Assembly: GCA_032622095.1 (NCBI GenBank)
Contig: CP136064.1
Span: 217,696,205-217,760,204, forward strand
DNA from: Siphonodentalium dalli
Taxonomy: Eukaryota > Mollusca > Scaphopoda > Gadilida > Siphonodentaliidae
DNA length: 64,000 bases
Direction: 5' to 3'
Positions 26,104-41,916 of this stretch are shown here, piece after piece (position 1 is the stretch's first letter; every line of letters starts with the position of its first letter). Below the pieces are notes generated by a model, which saw nothing but the letters and a program-made list of their open reading frames with translations, was not told where the DNA came from and searched no databases. The position numbers and the translations under genes are program-made.

Positions 26104-26810
26104 TGTAGGAACTGTTACATCGGAAGTCGTTCTATCACCGGTATTGTGATGGATCTTGGCTGATTTGTTACGGTTCCTTCTGATTGAAAATAATCATTTT
26201 TGTGACAAAATCACGCATACTTATAGATATCTTGAATATGTTATACTTTCCTGAATGAACGGAGGCTGCAGAAGTGTCGTGTTATCGAACCTGAACTCTA
26301 GACCACAATTAACTCGGTAGTTAACGCGTAAATATCAACATGTTATCATTGAAAATCAAGCCATGTGGACGAAATTTCTTCGTTTTTCATGGCGTATAAA
26401 ATATGAAACGCATTCTGAAGACAAACACTGATTATAAAGTATACCCGTGTTATTCTTCTGTAAAATAGCTGAGATAGCATCCCGATAGGGGTTGATAATT
26501 GGGAGCTGTGGCCTCGTAATCAACACGGGTGCGTGTTACGGCTCTATTTCAAACCGATCATGGCTGTGACGGTTCTGTACATGAGATTTATTCGAACGAT
26601 TTCTGCACTTTGGTCCGAAAATCGTCTTGTGTATCTGACATTTTAAACCGGATAATGACTGCTTATGTAATTTGCATAATAGAACAGGTATATTAAGTAA
26701 TACCACAATAAATGCCTAATATGGGAGATTAAGTGACATTAATTGGCAGAAATAAAATATTGAAAGTCCCGATGAGTATAGTATCATAATCATGCCCGCC
26801 TATATAAATG
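26104..26810 (+). repeat. Direct repeat of about 0.7 kb, copy 1
   Basis: Begins TAGGAACTGTTACATCGGAA and is co-linear with 27147-27840. Shared blocks include CACGCATA, CACAATTAACTCGG, GAAACGCATTCTGAAGAC and TGTTATTCTTCTGTAAAATA. The copies are diverged. The opening 20 bp also appears inverted near 34485. Confidence 0.75.
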
Positions 26811-27146
26811 ACCAATGGTAATATAAATCTACTCTCAGGAGAATATGAGATGTTATATTCATTTACTTAATCTGGGCATTATTGAAAGATCCAGGTGTGA
26901 CAATATTTCAATGCCAGCGCCATCATATTTCCTCCTCTGAAGTCCGCCTGAGGGACATTTACACATGTTTGTCGCCCAGACATGAATATAACTTATGAAA
27001 TCACGTTCAACTAAATCATTGATAGGTTATGACGTGATTGGATGGTGGGTGGACTTGGGGGGGGGGGGGGGGTGCTTAATTGGTGTCTATCCCCAACTTT
27101 GGTCAAAATGTTCAACAGTTACAAATTTCTTATCTTACATTCACTG

Positions 27147-27840
27147 TGTAGGAACTGTTACATCGGAAGTCGTTCTATCACCGGTAATGTGATGGTTCTT
27201 GACTAATTTGCTACTGTTTCTTATGATTAAAAATTATCATTTTCGGGACAAAATCACGCATAATTATATATATATCTTAAATACATTAAACTTTCTTGAA
27301 CGAACATAAGCTGCATATGTGCCGTTTTACCGAAACCTCAACTTTAGATCACAATTAACTCGGATATAGCGAGTTAACGTGTAATTATCAACATGCATGT
27401 AATCACTGAAAATCAAGCCTTATAAACGTAATTTCTTTGTTTTCGGTAGCATACCGACTGTGAAACGCATTCTGAAGACGAACACTGAGTAGAAATTGTA
27501 CCTGTGTTATTCTTCTGTAAAATAGCTGAGGAAATATACCGATGTGTGTCGGTAATTTATTCGAACGATATCCGCACTTTGGGGTCCTTTAGTTGTGTGT
27601 AACAAACGTTTTAACCCCGATAATGGTTGCAGCGGATGTTACCTACATAATCAAACAAGTGTATTCAGAAATAAGAGTATAGCTGTCTATTATAACAGAA
27701 GATTAAGTGGCATTACCTTCACTTCGAGAAGATTAAGTGGCATTACCTTCACTTCGAGTGGCAGATACAACATATTGAAAGTCATGTTGGGTATAGGATC
27801 ATATATAATCGTGCACGCCCGCATAATTGACCCAATGAAA
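27147..27840 (+). repeat. Direct repeat of about 0.7 kb, copy 2
   Basis: Sister of 26104-26810, offset by about 1043 bp. It also has a local 30-bp tandem duplication (27698-27757) not seen in copy 1. Confidence 0.75.
27698..27757. repeat. 30-bp tandem duplication
   Basis: Two adjacent exact copies of a 30-bp unit beginning GAAGATTAAGTGGCATTACC. Confidence 0.9.
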
Positions 27841-28875
27841 TTAGACATCTACTGTCATGATATTCTGTTAATTTAAATGGACATGGCTCAATCGAGCTTC
27901 CAAATTTTGTCTAAGTAATTTCTAAGGATGTATAAGATTGGTTGCAAATACAAGAAATGTTGATAAGTATATATACCGGCCTCATATGCTCTGAGAAATA
28001 CATACTGTGGTCAGAGCCCTATTCCAGCTGGATTTTGTTCGTACAGAAGTGAAACAAAGGCTCTCTATTTCTACCATATCAAGATATACAAGATATGGGT
28101 GATTCTACGGTAACTGAACAATTTGAGTATCCCGGTACATCAGAAATACAAACTTCGTTCTGTGGTGTATGATAGGGCACATTATGTGTAGTTAGTCATA
28201 AATATTCGAGAAATGTGGTTGGTAAAAAATATTTGCTGATTATTTTCTCATTTTGGGTGTTTTAGACCGTTAGTGTAAACCAGAAACGTCATTACACTAA
28301 CGCACTTTATCATCATTTCAAGCAGGCACCACATGTATAGTTACGACGATATGGCCATTTATTATGGTTATTCGCGTTCCTTGGCAACTTCGCAATTTTC
28401 GGAGTGCCGGGGAGGTTCTAGTTCTGATAATAAAAGCTTCATCTGAATTTTCGAGGCACAAACATGTGTATTTTTTCGCCCATTCTTCTGAACACTTCTT
28501 AAATATTCTCGCACGTAACCACTTGCATGGGGAATAATGATTCATATTATATTAAACACCCACGAAGAATAAATCGATGGAATGGGAGATTCATTGTGTT
28601 ATATCTTTCGGATAGCTCAACTGATAATCCTTAGCGTTATTGTAATGACGATTTTGTTAGTGTAATGACGCACCGTTAGTGTAATGACGTTATATCATCC
28701 TGTTGGACAGTAGATGGCTGATGAAATGACCATGCGACACCAGTGGTGCATGTACATATTATACGATACATATTATAACCTTAGATATATGTTTTTGGGG
28801 TAAGTGCGAACATTATGATGAATAGAGAGGTATGTTGCTGTCGGATGTGTAACAAGCCTGTAGCTAATCCGATCA

Positions 28876-28916
28876 TTCTACTGATGGTCAGTGGTCGCTA
28901 TTGACCATCAGTAGAA
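28876..28916. repeat. Perfect 15-bp inverted repeat
   Basis: TTCTACTGATGGTCA and its exact complement are separated by 11 bp. Confidence 0.85.
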
Positions 28917-30419
28917 GGCTTTGATTTGGATTATCCCGTAGCCAGCTTTTATGGTGGGCGGTTACGAATATGATGCCGAATGCGCGTAGTGTAGAGTAAG
29001 AGGTTGTGCGTGTGGCCCCATCCTGCGGATTGGGTCCGGTGCCCACCCCATGCAGCGCCCCTTGGGAAAATATGTGTATACTCAGTGCACCGAGAGCGAT
29101 TTTGGGCCTCAATTTCGAATCTCTAATTGAGAAAAACAACGATCAGTTTAAGGTGCCATTACCGTGCCAATATAGAAGCTAAATTCCTGGGTGGCCTCCA
29201 TCGGGGAACTTTGTGAAAAATCACTGCTTTGATGTGATTCTGGAGCCCATCAGAGTCAATTTCTATTTTCTATAGTTCATTGAAAATGCAATCAATGAAA
29301 GATGTCAATGAAGCCAAATTGCGTCAGTGCATGGTGCGCGAAATAAGGGGCCCGGTGTTGGCCTTCCCTGGAATGTTTGTTGTAAATGTCAATGCTCTGA
29401 CAGCGATTCCGAACCCCCTATATATGAAACGTCAACTTCGAGTTTCTAACTCAGGAAAAATATAGAACTTTAAAGGAGACCAGGGTTTCACGTTCTAGAC
29501 TTATGAGTGTTCGCGAGAGTTACTTCATGTGGATTGCCTTCTCCCTCAAAGTGCTGAAAAATCCTTTGAGCTTCCACCCCTCCCCTCTCCAACAAAAATC
29601 TGGTGACGAAAGGGAACAACTGGATACATAATTGCGGAGACCACCCAGCCTTCCCACCATTTATTACCGCCCCTGCCCGTCAAACACAAGTTAATTGTTA
29701 CATGTATGTATCTTCGAGGATGGGGATAATTTCCCCGGGTATAGGTTGTCATAACATTTGCTCGCCTTCTCCACACGTAAACAGTGATGGGCGAAATCAG
29801 ATACAGCTCAGGATATTTTGGTCCAAGAAACCTTATGAAGATACAATCGAATTATTATGTGTGTTATATGAAAATGACAACACTCTTCTCTTTTTTTCGA
29901 ATTTTAAATGACAACTTGGAACTAGGTATATTAGCAACTAACCAGAATTGTTTCTGACCACAGAAGGACCATGGCGCTGTTACATGGTGTAACTACACAG
30001 GTGCCCATAGTTAGCCCGTGGACTCAGCTGCATATATGTATATCATGCACATTGTCTGTAGTATATCATGGATCAATAGGATGTCCATATGTATTTTAGG
30101 ATATGGACACATCGGACAGTTATGTCACGTATCATCCTACACATATATATATTGGACCAATGTCCTATATAAAGATCATGGGTGGTGGTCCCTTTGAATA
30201 TTCCATGCATCAATGCCACCATGCTGAAGGCTGACCATGGACCGAGGGTCATATATGTAGATCATGGGACACAGGTCGATAACGGTATGGTATGACATTG
30301 TACCCAAGAATGAGCAGGTGTCTATATGTAGGACATTTATGGACCCAGCCCCGTATACATGATATATCTACGTCATGGACCGAGAAAAGTATGTTGACGA
30401 TGCCTTTGTGGAAAGAAAA
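28917..30419. other. No gene seen
   Basis: Non-coding on both strands. A loosely repetitive stretch rich in ATATGTA and ATCATGG words covers about 30010-30380. Confidence 0.4.
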
Positions 30420-30715
30420 TAATTGTTTTCATCGACAAAATGCTACATGGTGCAGTTTAGTTTGTTAAAATTGCCATAATAGCAGTCATATGTACGTTTT
30501 TCGATTTCGGGTATGTCCCTAACAACCGTTATCAACCTTGTAAGTAAGAAATATAGTAATTTTCCTGTCAGATCCACACTGACAACAACTATTATAATTG
30601 TTTTCATCATACAAATGATACATGGCGTATTTTAGTTTGTTAAGACTGCCATAATATCAGGCATATGTGCTTTTATTCGATGTTGGGTAGTTGCCTAGCA
30701 ACAGTTGCTAAGAAA
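30420..30715 (+). repeat. Two diverged direct repeats of about 115 bp
   Basis: The segment from about 30421 (AATTGTTTTCATC, then ATACATGG-like and TTTAGTTTGTTAA words, then GCCATAATA) recurs from about 30597 in the same order. Confidence 0.65.
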
Positions 30716-31263
30716 GACCTGCCGCCATTGCCTCCATATCTGAAAATGATGACTTGTGCACGAGAAACATATATGCCAAGTTTCATGATTGTATCACATT
30801 TTGCACAATTGTTACACCATGAGACTGGACTATAATGAAAACACGTTATTACACCAACGCAGCATCATTACATTAACGCAAACAGCGTTAGTGTAATGAC
30901 GCGTTAGTGTAATGACGATTTCGCGTTCATCATGTGATACAAAATTTGAATATCGACAACCAAACCAATCAACTAGTTTATGAACACGCTTACCTCAGAT
31001 GCTTTTATCAAAGCTGTTTAATGTTCAGTCAATGCATATAGTATTTTAGTGTTCCGCGTTAGTGTAATGACGGTGAATAAATATACGGTACAAAATCCGG
31101 CGATTCAAATGTTAATTTCCGTGAGAATTTCACGAATACTCAGGAAACATATTTTTTTATTGTTAACATGGAAGTTTTCGTTCACATTGCGACAGATGTG
31201 ATATACAATTGACACCAAATGGAAACGTGGCAACACATTTCAGGCTCGCGTTAGTGTAATGAT

Positions 31264-31669
31264 TCTGGATCACGGGACAACGTTTTTGGGACAAATAAAT
31301 AGCTTTTTGTAGGATGCTTCTTTGGTATCTATGAATAATTTTGGTGGCATTAGATTCCTTGCAAAATTCCACACCAGAAGGTGGATTTCGGTTTTGAATA
31401 CACATCCGCCAGTGCATAAGAAAAATCGGAGAAATTGGGCGTGTCTGCTCTGGGACATGCAGTTTCGTGGTATATTGCCGGTTATCGCCATGCCTAAGAC
31501 CCATACCGGAGTATGGTAATCACTTAATTTTGGTATCTAATTAATGCCTGGATTCTCAGTTTTAAAATGATGGCCATTTTACTTGCTCGAGATGAGCATT
31601 GCTTGTCTTGTGGTGAATTGTGCCCATTGGACAGTGTTTTGCTCAGTTACCGTGGAATCACCCATATGC
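31264..31669. other. No gene seen
   Basis: Overlapping open frames of 65-113 codons on both strands show no domain and mutually exclusive translations. Confidence 0.4.
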
Positions 31670-31675
31670 ATGCCA

Positions 31676-31825
31676 ATGTAATCGCTTACGATTACAATTA
31701 CTTTTTATTTACATGATTACGATTATTGATTACATTTTTTCAAATGTAATTTGATTACGATTACAATTACTTTAGTAAAATGTAACTGATTACTTTTCGA
31801 TTACATCTGATTACAATTTTTATTT
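31676..31825. repeat. GATTAC-rich simple repeat
   Basis: About a dozen irregularly spaced copies of GATTAC or its complement. Such tracts occur in hAT-like MITEs, but no ends were found here. Confidence 0.6.
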
Positions 31826-32780
31826 TCCAACTATTTTGATCCCATAGGAATAAATAATGCAATAAATCAAATTAAAATGTCAAATGTTATTTAATAACAG
31901 AAAAAACTATATAATACGTAAAGTAAACAAGGAACGACAACAAATAAAACAACCAAGCAATAAGCACATAATCTTTTTACATTAATTTGTGATGTTTTGC
32001 CATGGAGTTGTGCACCAACATATTGGGAATAGACCATGTTTTATGTGTATTTATTTAATTTTATTAAATATATCATCGAGTGAAATGTTAATACGCTCGT
32101 ATATGCTTAGCTCCTAATTTGTATACGAAGCATTTATATAAATAACCCAAATTACCAAAGTAAGCCCAAAATAGAGTTAAAACGAACTTAATTACAAACT
32201 ATATACCGGTACACGGACTGGCTAAATCGACTCACACTCACTTTATCGTTCATACTGCCTCAAGGTGAAATGACAACTGTGGTCAAAATGAAATTAAAAC
32301 ATGTGTCCACAAGACACCATAAACACCCCCCACCGATCCAATTCAGTTGACCGCCGTCAATTTTGGATCGGGTGGGGTTTGTTGTGACTCTTTAGTGCGT
32401 CTTGGGGGGGGGCAACTTACAGCACCGTTTGTTTGACCTTAATATATAAAGGAACCGAGAAATGGCATGGGTCACCTATATGAACCCCTCTGTATGGGCG
32501 GCGGCCATGTTCGAAAAAGGAATGGAAGTCACGTGGTTCGTATAAGTTTAATACAAGCTGAAAAATGCGACTTTTTGAACAAAAATACTGGCGGCCATTT
32601 TGAAAAAATTGTGGCGGTCATATTGAAAAAAAAGTGGCGGCCATTTTGAATCAGTCGACCATTATGATTGGTTTGTTGGGGGGAAAAATCAGTCTTCGCA
32701 GTTCACGTTGACTATTTATGTCCAATTGCATGCTTTGCGTCACAATAAAGTGAACGATTCTGTTACTACTGTGACACATC
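31826..32780. other. No gene; palindrome and short tandem repeat
   Basis: An imperfect palindrome with ACCCCCCACCGATCCAA-like arms lies at about 32323-32372. A tandem of about 31 bp, containing GTGGCGGCCATTTTGAA, is repeated three times at 32589-32650. Confidence 0.5.
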
Positions 32781-34130
32781 TATTATATATTTTGAAAGAT
32801 CTGTGTGTGCGTGTGTGTATCTGTCTGTGTGTGTGTAATCGATGAACTCAAAAACGACCGACCCGATTTCGATGAAACTTGGTACGTGGGGGTATTTTCG
32901 GCCGGGGGTTAACATAGGCCTATTGATTTGCCCGTGCGACGTGACCTTGACCTTGAAATCGGGTCATTTCAAGGTCAAACGCCCGAATATCACGGGATTT
33001 CGATGAAACTTGGTATGTGGGGGTACTTTCTTATGGCGAGTCTCATAAGCATATTCATTTGCCCGTGCGACGTGACCCTGACCTTGAAATCGGGTAACTT
33101 CAAGGTCAAATCGCCAATTTTTATGGGATTTCGACGAAATTTGATACGTGGGGTTAGTTTTGTCCACTGATTGTTTTGGACGGGTCCAATCGTGACCCCG
33201 ACCAGACCTTGACCTTCAAAATGATCAATTCAAGGTCAAATCGGGTAAAACCGGATGGATTTCGACGGGCACGTTTGTCGGGTACTTTTGTCCGGGCAGT
33301 GTTTTTGGACTGGTCAAATCGTGACCCCCACTTGACCTTGACCTTCAAAATGGACAATTCAAGGTCAAAGCCCGGACGAAGTCGGGTCACCTTCTAGTCT
33401 ATTATATATTTTGAAAGATCTGCGTGTGTGTGTGTGTGTGTATTTGTCTGTGTGTGTGTAATCGATGGACTCGAAAATGGCCCAGCCGATTTCGATGAAA
33501 CTTGGTATGTGGGGGTATTTTCGGGTCAGGAGTAACATAGGCCTATTGATTTTCAGATCCGAGGTCAACTTTTCACGTGCCGAGGTCAAATCTGTTTTTA
33601 CGCCGTTTTGCGCTAATATATTTCAGTTCGGTGCTCACAAATCGATTCGATATAGCGCGAATAATAAATTGCCAGTCATATAATTTGCACGGTTAGAATC
33701 TGTGGCGCTTCATCTTTCCAATGATGCATCACACGCATGTGTACGTTTAAAGTTTCTACCTTAATTATCGGGAAGAACGCAGGACATGCTTCGCTCATCG
33801 AAAATCGTTGCGTAAATATATTACGCCATCAACATATCGTGACGTGATCGCGTTAACTCTTAATATATAACCGGCCGATGTCGCGTTAACTCATCACCGG
33901 CCGAGGTATCCGCAAATGACATTGGGCTATATATCTCGGAAACGGGTGGAGCTATCGACTTGAAATTTGGTATGTGAATGTATCTTGCCCCGGATACGAA
34001 TTTTATCTGGTCGCCGAGCCCGTGCGACGCCAGCTTCGGGCATGCGCAGACCAGATCTCGTAAACGGGTGGAGCAATCGACTTGAAATTTGGTTTTTGAA
34101 TAGCCCGGACGAAGTCGGGTCACCTTCTAG
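32781..34130 (+). repeat. Two tandem copies of a dispersed repeat ending in CGAAGTCGGGTCACCTTCTA
   Basis: Copy 1 starts at about 32781 and ends at about 33398. Copy 2 starts at 33399 and ends at about 34130. Both start CTATTATATATTTTGAAAGA and continue with a TG microsatellite, AATCGATGRACTC and CCGATTTCGATGAAACTTGG. Both finish with CCCGGACGAAGTCGGGTCAC. Copy 1 carries multiple AAGGTCAA words. The open frames are non-conserved. Confidence 0.75.
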
Positions 34131-37133
<3,003 letters not shown>

Positions 37134-37633
37134 TTAAAGGTACGGTTGGCCTTGGCGGTGGGTATCCTGTGAAAATATTTCCACCCGTCAAAAACCGCCA
37201 CAAACAGAAAGAACAACAAAATGTGACAGACTTTGTCCGTATACAAATAAGAAATATCGCATAAACAGTATGTTATTGTCATATCTTTGACCATTGTTAT
37301 GTAAACAAAAGCATAAAACGTAACTTTTCTGGTGTTTGTTTATATTATGATGGTAAACATAAAGAGCGTTCTTTGTTGGTGAATCCTGATATGGAACGAA
37401 TAAAGAGCGTTTATGCCATTTGTCTGTGATTAGCCAGCAGCATTGTGCTGTCTTCTGTAACACAATCAGGCTCTTGCTTAGGTAAAATATACTAAATCTT
37501 TATGATAACATGCTGTTTACGCGATGGTCATGGTATATATGAACGAAACTGTATGCGTTTTAATGTTTTTCTGTTTACGGTGTTTGGAACAAATATGAAT
37601 ATTTTCGACAACTAAGGCCTCACGTGCCTTTAA
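37134..37633 (+). mobile_element. TTAA-flanked MITE, family B, copy 2
   Basis: Bounded by TTAA on both sides and nearly identical to 12235-12734 in reverse. The left terminus is AAAGGTACGGTTGGCCTT, the right is the complement of AAAGGCACGTGAGGCCTT. Confidence 0.85.
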
Positions 37634-37941
37634 ACCCTGCTATACACGTTCTGTTTTACGGATTATAAATCCGTAATCTGTAGCGTATGCGCGGATACAA
37701 TTAATAAATGAAATGCGTTCTAAATGTCGAGTATGTTACGATTATGATTAGCAATCATCCCAAATATCCGAATATTGATTGTAGAATCTGATAATATCGA
37801 GCTAACCGTTCTTATCATTTAACTCTGTGCACGAGATTTAGTACGAGCGCAAACTATAGTCTTCGTACAAAACCACTACGGACATATATTCACAGATGAT
37901 TGTACCGTAAAATTACAGAACAAACTTGAATTCGTGTAAGA
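37634..37941. other. Spacer between two MITE copies
   Basis: Unique AT-rich sequence of about 300 bp. Nothing recognisable. Confidence 0.5.
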
Positions 37942-38442
37942 TTAAAGGTACGGTTTGCCTTGGCGGTGGGTATCCTGTAAAAATATTTCCACCCGTTAAA
38001 AACCGCCACAAACAGAAAGAACATCAAAATGTAGACAGACTTTGTCCGTATACAAATAAGAAATATCGCATAAACAGTATGTTGTCATATATTTGACTAT
38101 TGTTATGTAAACAAAAGCACAAAAAGTTACTTTTCTGGTGTTTGTTTATATTATGATGGTAAACATAAAGAGCGTTCTTTGTGTGTGAACTCCTGATATG
38201 GAACTAATAAAGAGCGTTTATGCCATTTGTGTGTGATTAGACAGTAGCATTGTGCTGTCTTCTGTAACACAATCAGGCACTTGCTTAGGTAAAATATAGT
38301 AGGTCTTTATGATAACATGTTGTTTACGCGATGGTCATGATATATATATGAACGAAACTGTATGCGTTTTAATGTTTTTCTGTTTACGGTGTTTGGAACA
38401 AATATGAATATTTTCGACAATTAAGGCCTCGCGTGCCTTTGA
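37942..38442 (+). mobile_element. TTAA-flanked MITE, family B, copy 3
   Basis: Same orientation as copy 2, slightly more diverged. The left TTAA is intact. The right end reads TTGA instead of TTAA. Confidence 0.8.
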
Positions 38443-38995
38443 GGTTAATAACTCCGTAATTTTACGCAACTAAGTGCTGGCAAATATTTTTCCAGCCCTT
38501 TGCTCCGTAAACTGACGGAAACTCTTTTAACAGTGTGAGATGGGATTGGGATATGAAGAAAAAAAACTTTATATCATGAAATATGTATGTGCACCAACGT
38601 AAACTTTACTATATATGAGCATCAAGATTATTACTTGAACATGATATATCCGTTCTCCGATGTCAAATTCGTACAACTTGAAATCCCATGGAATTGTGAA
38701 TATTATTGATCAAGTTATTATCCAGACAATTCGGACAGACGCACTGACATGATTATAATAATCGCCCGACATTTTACGGGGGACAAACAGGCACAGCAAA
38801 CATTAGCGGTTGTGAGCAGAGATTATCTTAAATAAAGCTCATTGTCTTTCCATGGCCGCTTTTCTATGGGGCACCATTCTTCTATTTATTGGCAATTTAG
38901 TGATATCAATAATTAAATTTATGATATATCACTAATTAAATGAATAGATGTTATCACAAAATCGAACAACTATCCAAGTTCCTACTTCACGTTAG
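38443..38995. other. No gene seen
   Basis: AT-rich sequence with no recognisable feature. Confidence 0.4.
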
Positions 38996-39450
38996 TTAAA
39001 GGTACTCAATCCGAACAGACGATCCCCATATCATCAGGATACAACAACAACAACAACAACAACAACATTTCTTCAAAATACGCTTTAGTTATCATAATCG
39101 ATTATTTGCAACAAAATAGTGCTAACCACTGTCAACTATGGTATAAATTTCCCAAACTGTGTTATTTATCAACATGTTGTTCAATGAAATATGGCCGTAG
39201 TATCACTTGAGAGTATCACGAAATTTGGCCGTATTACCACTTGATTTTAGTGTTATCCATCTTCATCCGCAACCGTCTCTTTTATGGGCCACAATTGCAC
39301 ATCTCGAGAAATAACCAACTTCAAAAATCGATATCTGATCACTCGAGCTTTGATGGGTGGGTTCCTCGACTCGAATCAAATATTTTGTTACCCCCCGAAG
39401 GCAAAGAAATAATAATTTGCGAGCGTTATTTCGGATAATGCATCTTTAAA
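38996..39450 (+). mobile_element. Diverged TTAA MITE, family A relative
   Basis: Starts TTAAAGGTACTCAATCCGA, like 8309-8678. The right half carries the same TCGATATCTGATCACT...GGGTTCCTCGACTCGAATCA order. The left arm inside the terminus is replaced by unrelated sequence containing an ACA microsatellite (39040-39066). The right terminus is degraded. Confidence 0.65.
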
Positions 39451-40029
39451 GTACATTTTAATAATAGATGTTCATCTCATAGTAGATATACATGCTCAGT
39501 GAATGGGCATTACTATGTAAGTTGTCGTCCGCCATTTCTGTGACTCTTGTCTGTTAATTGGCGCGCATTCAATTCATCTTTTTTGGAAAGAGTGGTTCTT
39601 GGTTCAAAACTGTGAAAATGTAGTAACCTGATCCTCTGCGAAATTATGATTGATTTAGATACATCCCGATCGGGTTCGGGCATCAGGATAGGTCGATAAA
39701 TATATTAAATACGCTTATATTGACTTTGAATGTCGTGATAGCACAGCATGGAATGCTAGTCTGAGTTAACTGCAGACCGATCAGTTGGGCCTATGCAACT
39801 GAGTGCAGCATGCTATCACATGCTGGGAATAATAAAGAGCGATACGTGTTAGTCTATTACTGATAAGGCACAAATATTGAGCGCTTATCTAGCTTTATTT
39901 GAAGAAAAAAACTGGCATGACTTCGGCAAGTATTTTCCTAGTACCGGTATATACAGTTCGCAATCGGTATTTCGTGTGTTTATTTACCTATGCTACCTCC
40001 ATTCAAATTACGTTATTTGGATGTTCAAA

Positions 40030-40810
40030 ATCCTTGAAATAGCTTGTGGTGCCATGCAGCTGTACAACTATGTCCCAAACCAGGTGCTCTGCCGACTCGG
40101 GGAATGTAGCATTTTACTAACATCGCCGAAAATCTGAAAGAAATCGACATACCACTCCATAGAAAACATCATCTGAACTACGCTCAATTGTAAATATTTA
40201 TATCTCGATCCGAGGCGCAACTATCTGCTATGTTCTTACACAAATGTTTTCGCCATCGAGAGTCATTGCATTTAATTATAATATACTAGCTCCGGCTATT
40301 TGGGGATTTCTATGTGATCGCCTCCTTCTGGGCAGAATATAGAGCGTCCGGGGAAACTATTGTCCAGAAATATGCCTATATGAGCGTATATGAGCAAGGT
40401 CAAGAACATGGTCGCACGTGAAATTGGACCCACCCATGTTCCCGGGATCAAAGTAGGCCTACATACCAAATTTGAGTTGGATAGGTCGAGGTCCAGAAAC
40501 ATGCCTATATGAGCGTATATGAGCGAGGTCAAGGTCAAGGACACGGTTGCGCTTCGAGCTATACCAGGGATGAAGCGCTATACAAATGCTATATATTATT
40601 ATTGCACGTGAAATTGGACCCGCCCATATTGTTCCCGAGATCAAAGTAGGCCTACATACCAAACTCGAGTCGGATCGGTCGAGCAGTTTTCGAGTCTATA
40701 CACACACATACAGAAGTTCCAAAATATATAATATATTTGGATTAATATTTGTAAAAAAAACAAACTACTTTTAGCAAGAGTATTCTATTTGATTATTTGA
40801 GTGTTTCACA
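40030..40810 (+). repeat. Dispersed repeat also present at 59470-59800
   Basis: Landmarks GGAATGTAGCATT, CGCCRAAAATCT, AAAGAAATCGAC, ATACCACTCC, GTAAATATTTA and ATCTCGATYCG appear in the same order at both sites. The copy here is split by a repeat at 40288-40725, after which the homology resumes (GGWTTAATATTYGTAAAAA). The two copies lie on either side of the Polinton in the same orientation. Confidence 0.7.
40288..40725 (+). repeat. TATACTAGCTCCGG-type repeat inserted in another repeat
   Basis: Starts TATACTAGCTCC and ends in ACACACACATACA. It contains two tandem units with AAATTGGACCCRCCCATRTT and ATCAAAGTAGGCCTACATAC. It interrupts the repeat shared with 59470-59800, so it inserted later. 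Confidence 0.65.
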
Positions 40811-41910
40811 AAAGTGAAATGTAAAATTTGACTGGGATTGTTTGTCGAAAGATAAGGAGCAATTAACAGATGAACATAACACTGTGAAAACAGTAACACA
40901 GAAACTAGAAGGGGAAGACACATAATGCACTGAATATAGAATAGCAATTTTGTTTTAGTCTTATACTTGTATTGTTGTTGTTTCGTATGAATGGGGTTTC
41001 AGATTAAGGGGTTGCTATTCAATAAGCCACAGAGAAAAAGAGACTCACCTTATGGTATGTCGACACGTTTATATAGGTTCGCTTCGACAACCAATATTTA
41101 CCTTGACCACAGGTCATCTCCTTGTAGTTATTGACTTGAATCCAGAGTCTTACTTGTGTGCAGTCGGTAGACAGCGTCAGTTTTGATTTGAGGTAAACTA
41201 TCACCAGTATAACCTGCGGTCAGGGTAAAATCCGCGAGGTCATCAAATGGAACATACCTATATATTGTTATATTTGGAGTTGACATATCTAGCTTGGTGG
41301 ATGCAGATTTAGTTCTTCCATGAATTTTAATGTTTGAAATTCCAATCAGAATATGTTTAGCAGTTCAAAAGAACACCAACATCTATTTGGAAGTAATTAC
41401 TCTTGAAGACAACGCTTAATCTGGAAATTTATGTCCAAGGATCGGGTACTTCACTCCTCCACGGGCGCCGTTCGTCGATCGCGCAAAGAATGGAAGTTAA
41501 TATCTCACTTGAGTTAGCTCTCTTCCATAAATCTGATATATGCTCCGTGTCCGAGAAGTGTGCGAATATTCGTGCTGATGTGCTTTGGGTTACATAATCT
41601 GGCTCGGATCTTTATATCTGATCAGCGGGGAGAACCTAAATATATCAGGGTATTGCCAAGATAGGTTGGATTGATCTCGACGCCAAGACTAGACAGTGAA
41701 GTCAAATTCACGTTCAGCCCGACAAGCTAGCTCGAACTGTTTCAGATACTGCCATACTAAAAGCCCAATTGTAAACTGGGTATCCCAACAAGAGTGACGA
41801 AAGATCCCCCACGGCGTGAGTACAAATGTTACGACCCTGCTTTAACTCAGTGTGATGAGCCTAGGTGGTGATATCGTGGGATAACTGAACACACTTATAA
41901 TTCACATGAC
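40811..41910. other. Left flank of the Polinton, no gene seen
   Basis: Non-coding. Short open frames here have no domains. Sequence resumes at 58395 after the Polinton insertion. Confidence 0.4.
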
Positions 41911-41916
41911 GACGAA

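Larger units (their letters stand above)
28269..31263. repeat. Scattered 17-bp motif GCGTTAGTGTAATGACG in both orientations
   Basis: Full or near-full copies lie at 28287-28303 (inverted), 28634-28650, 28655-28670, 28673-28689, 30844-30860 (inverted), 30863-30879 (inverted), 30885-30901, 30901-30917, 31056-31072 and 31248-31263. A partial copy starts at 28269. Sequence between copies is not repeated. No coding frame here is convincing. Confidence 0.8.

Noticed and set aside
28287-31263. CRISPR-like array of short repeats
   Set aside because: Spacing is irregular, copies occur in both orientations and the genome is animal.
31163-31519. Overlapping frames of 65-113 codons on both strands
   Set aside because: Mutually exclusive translations with no similarity to any family I know.
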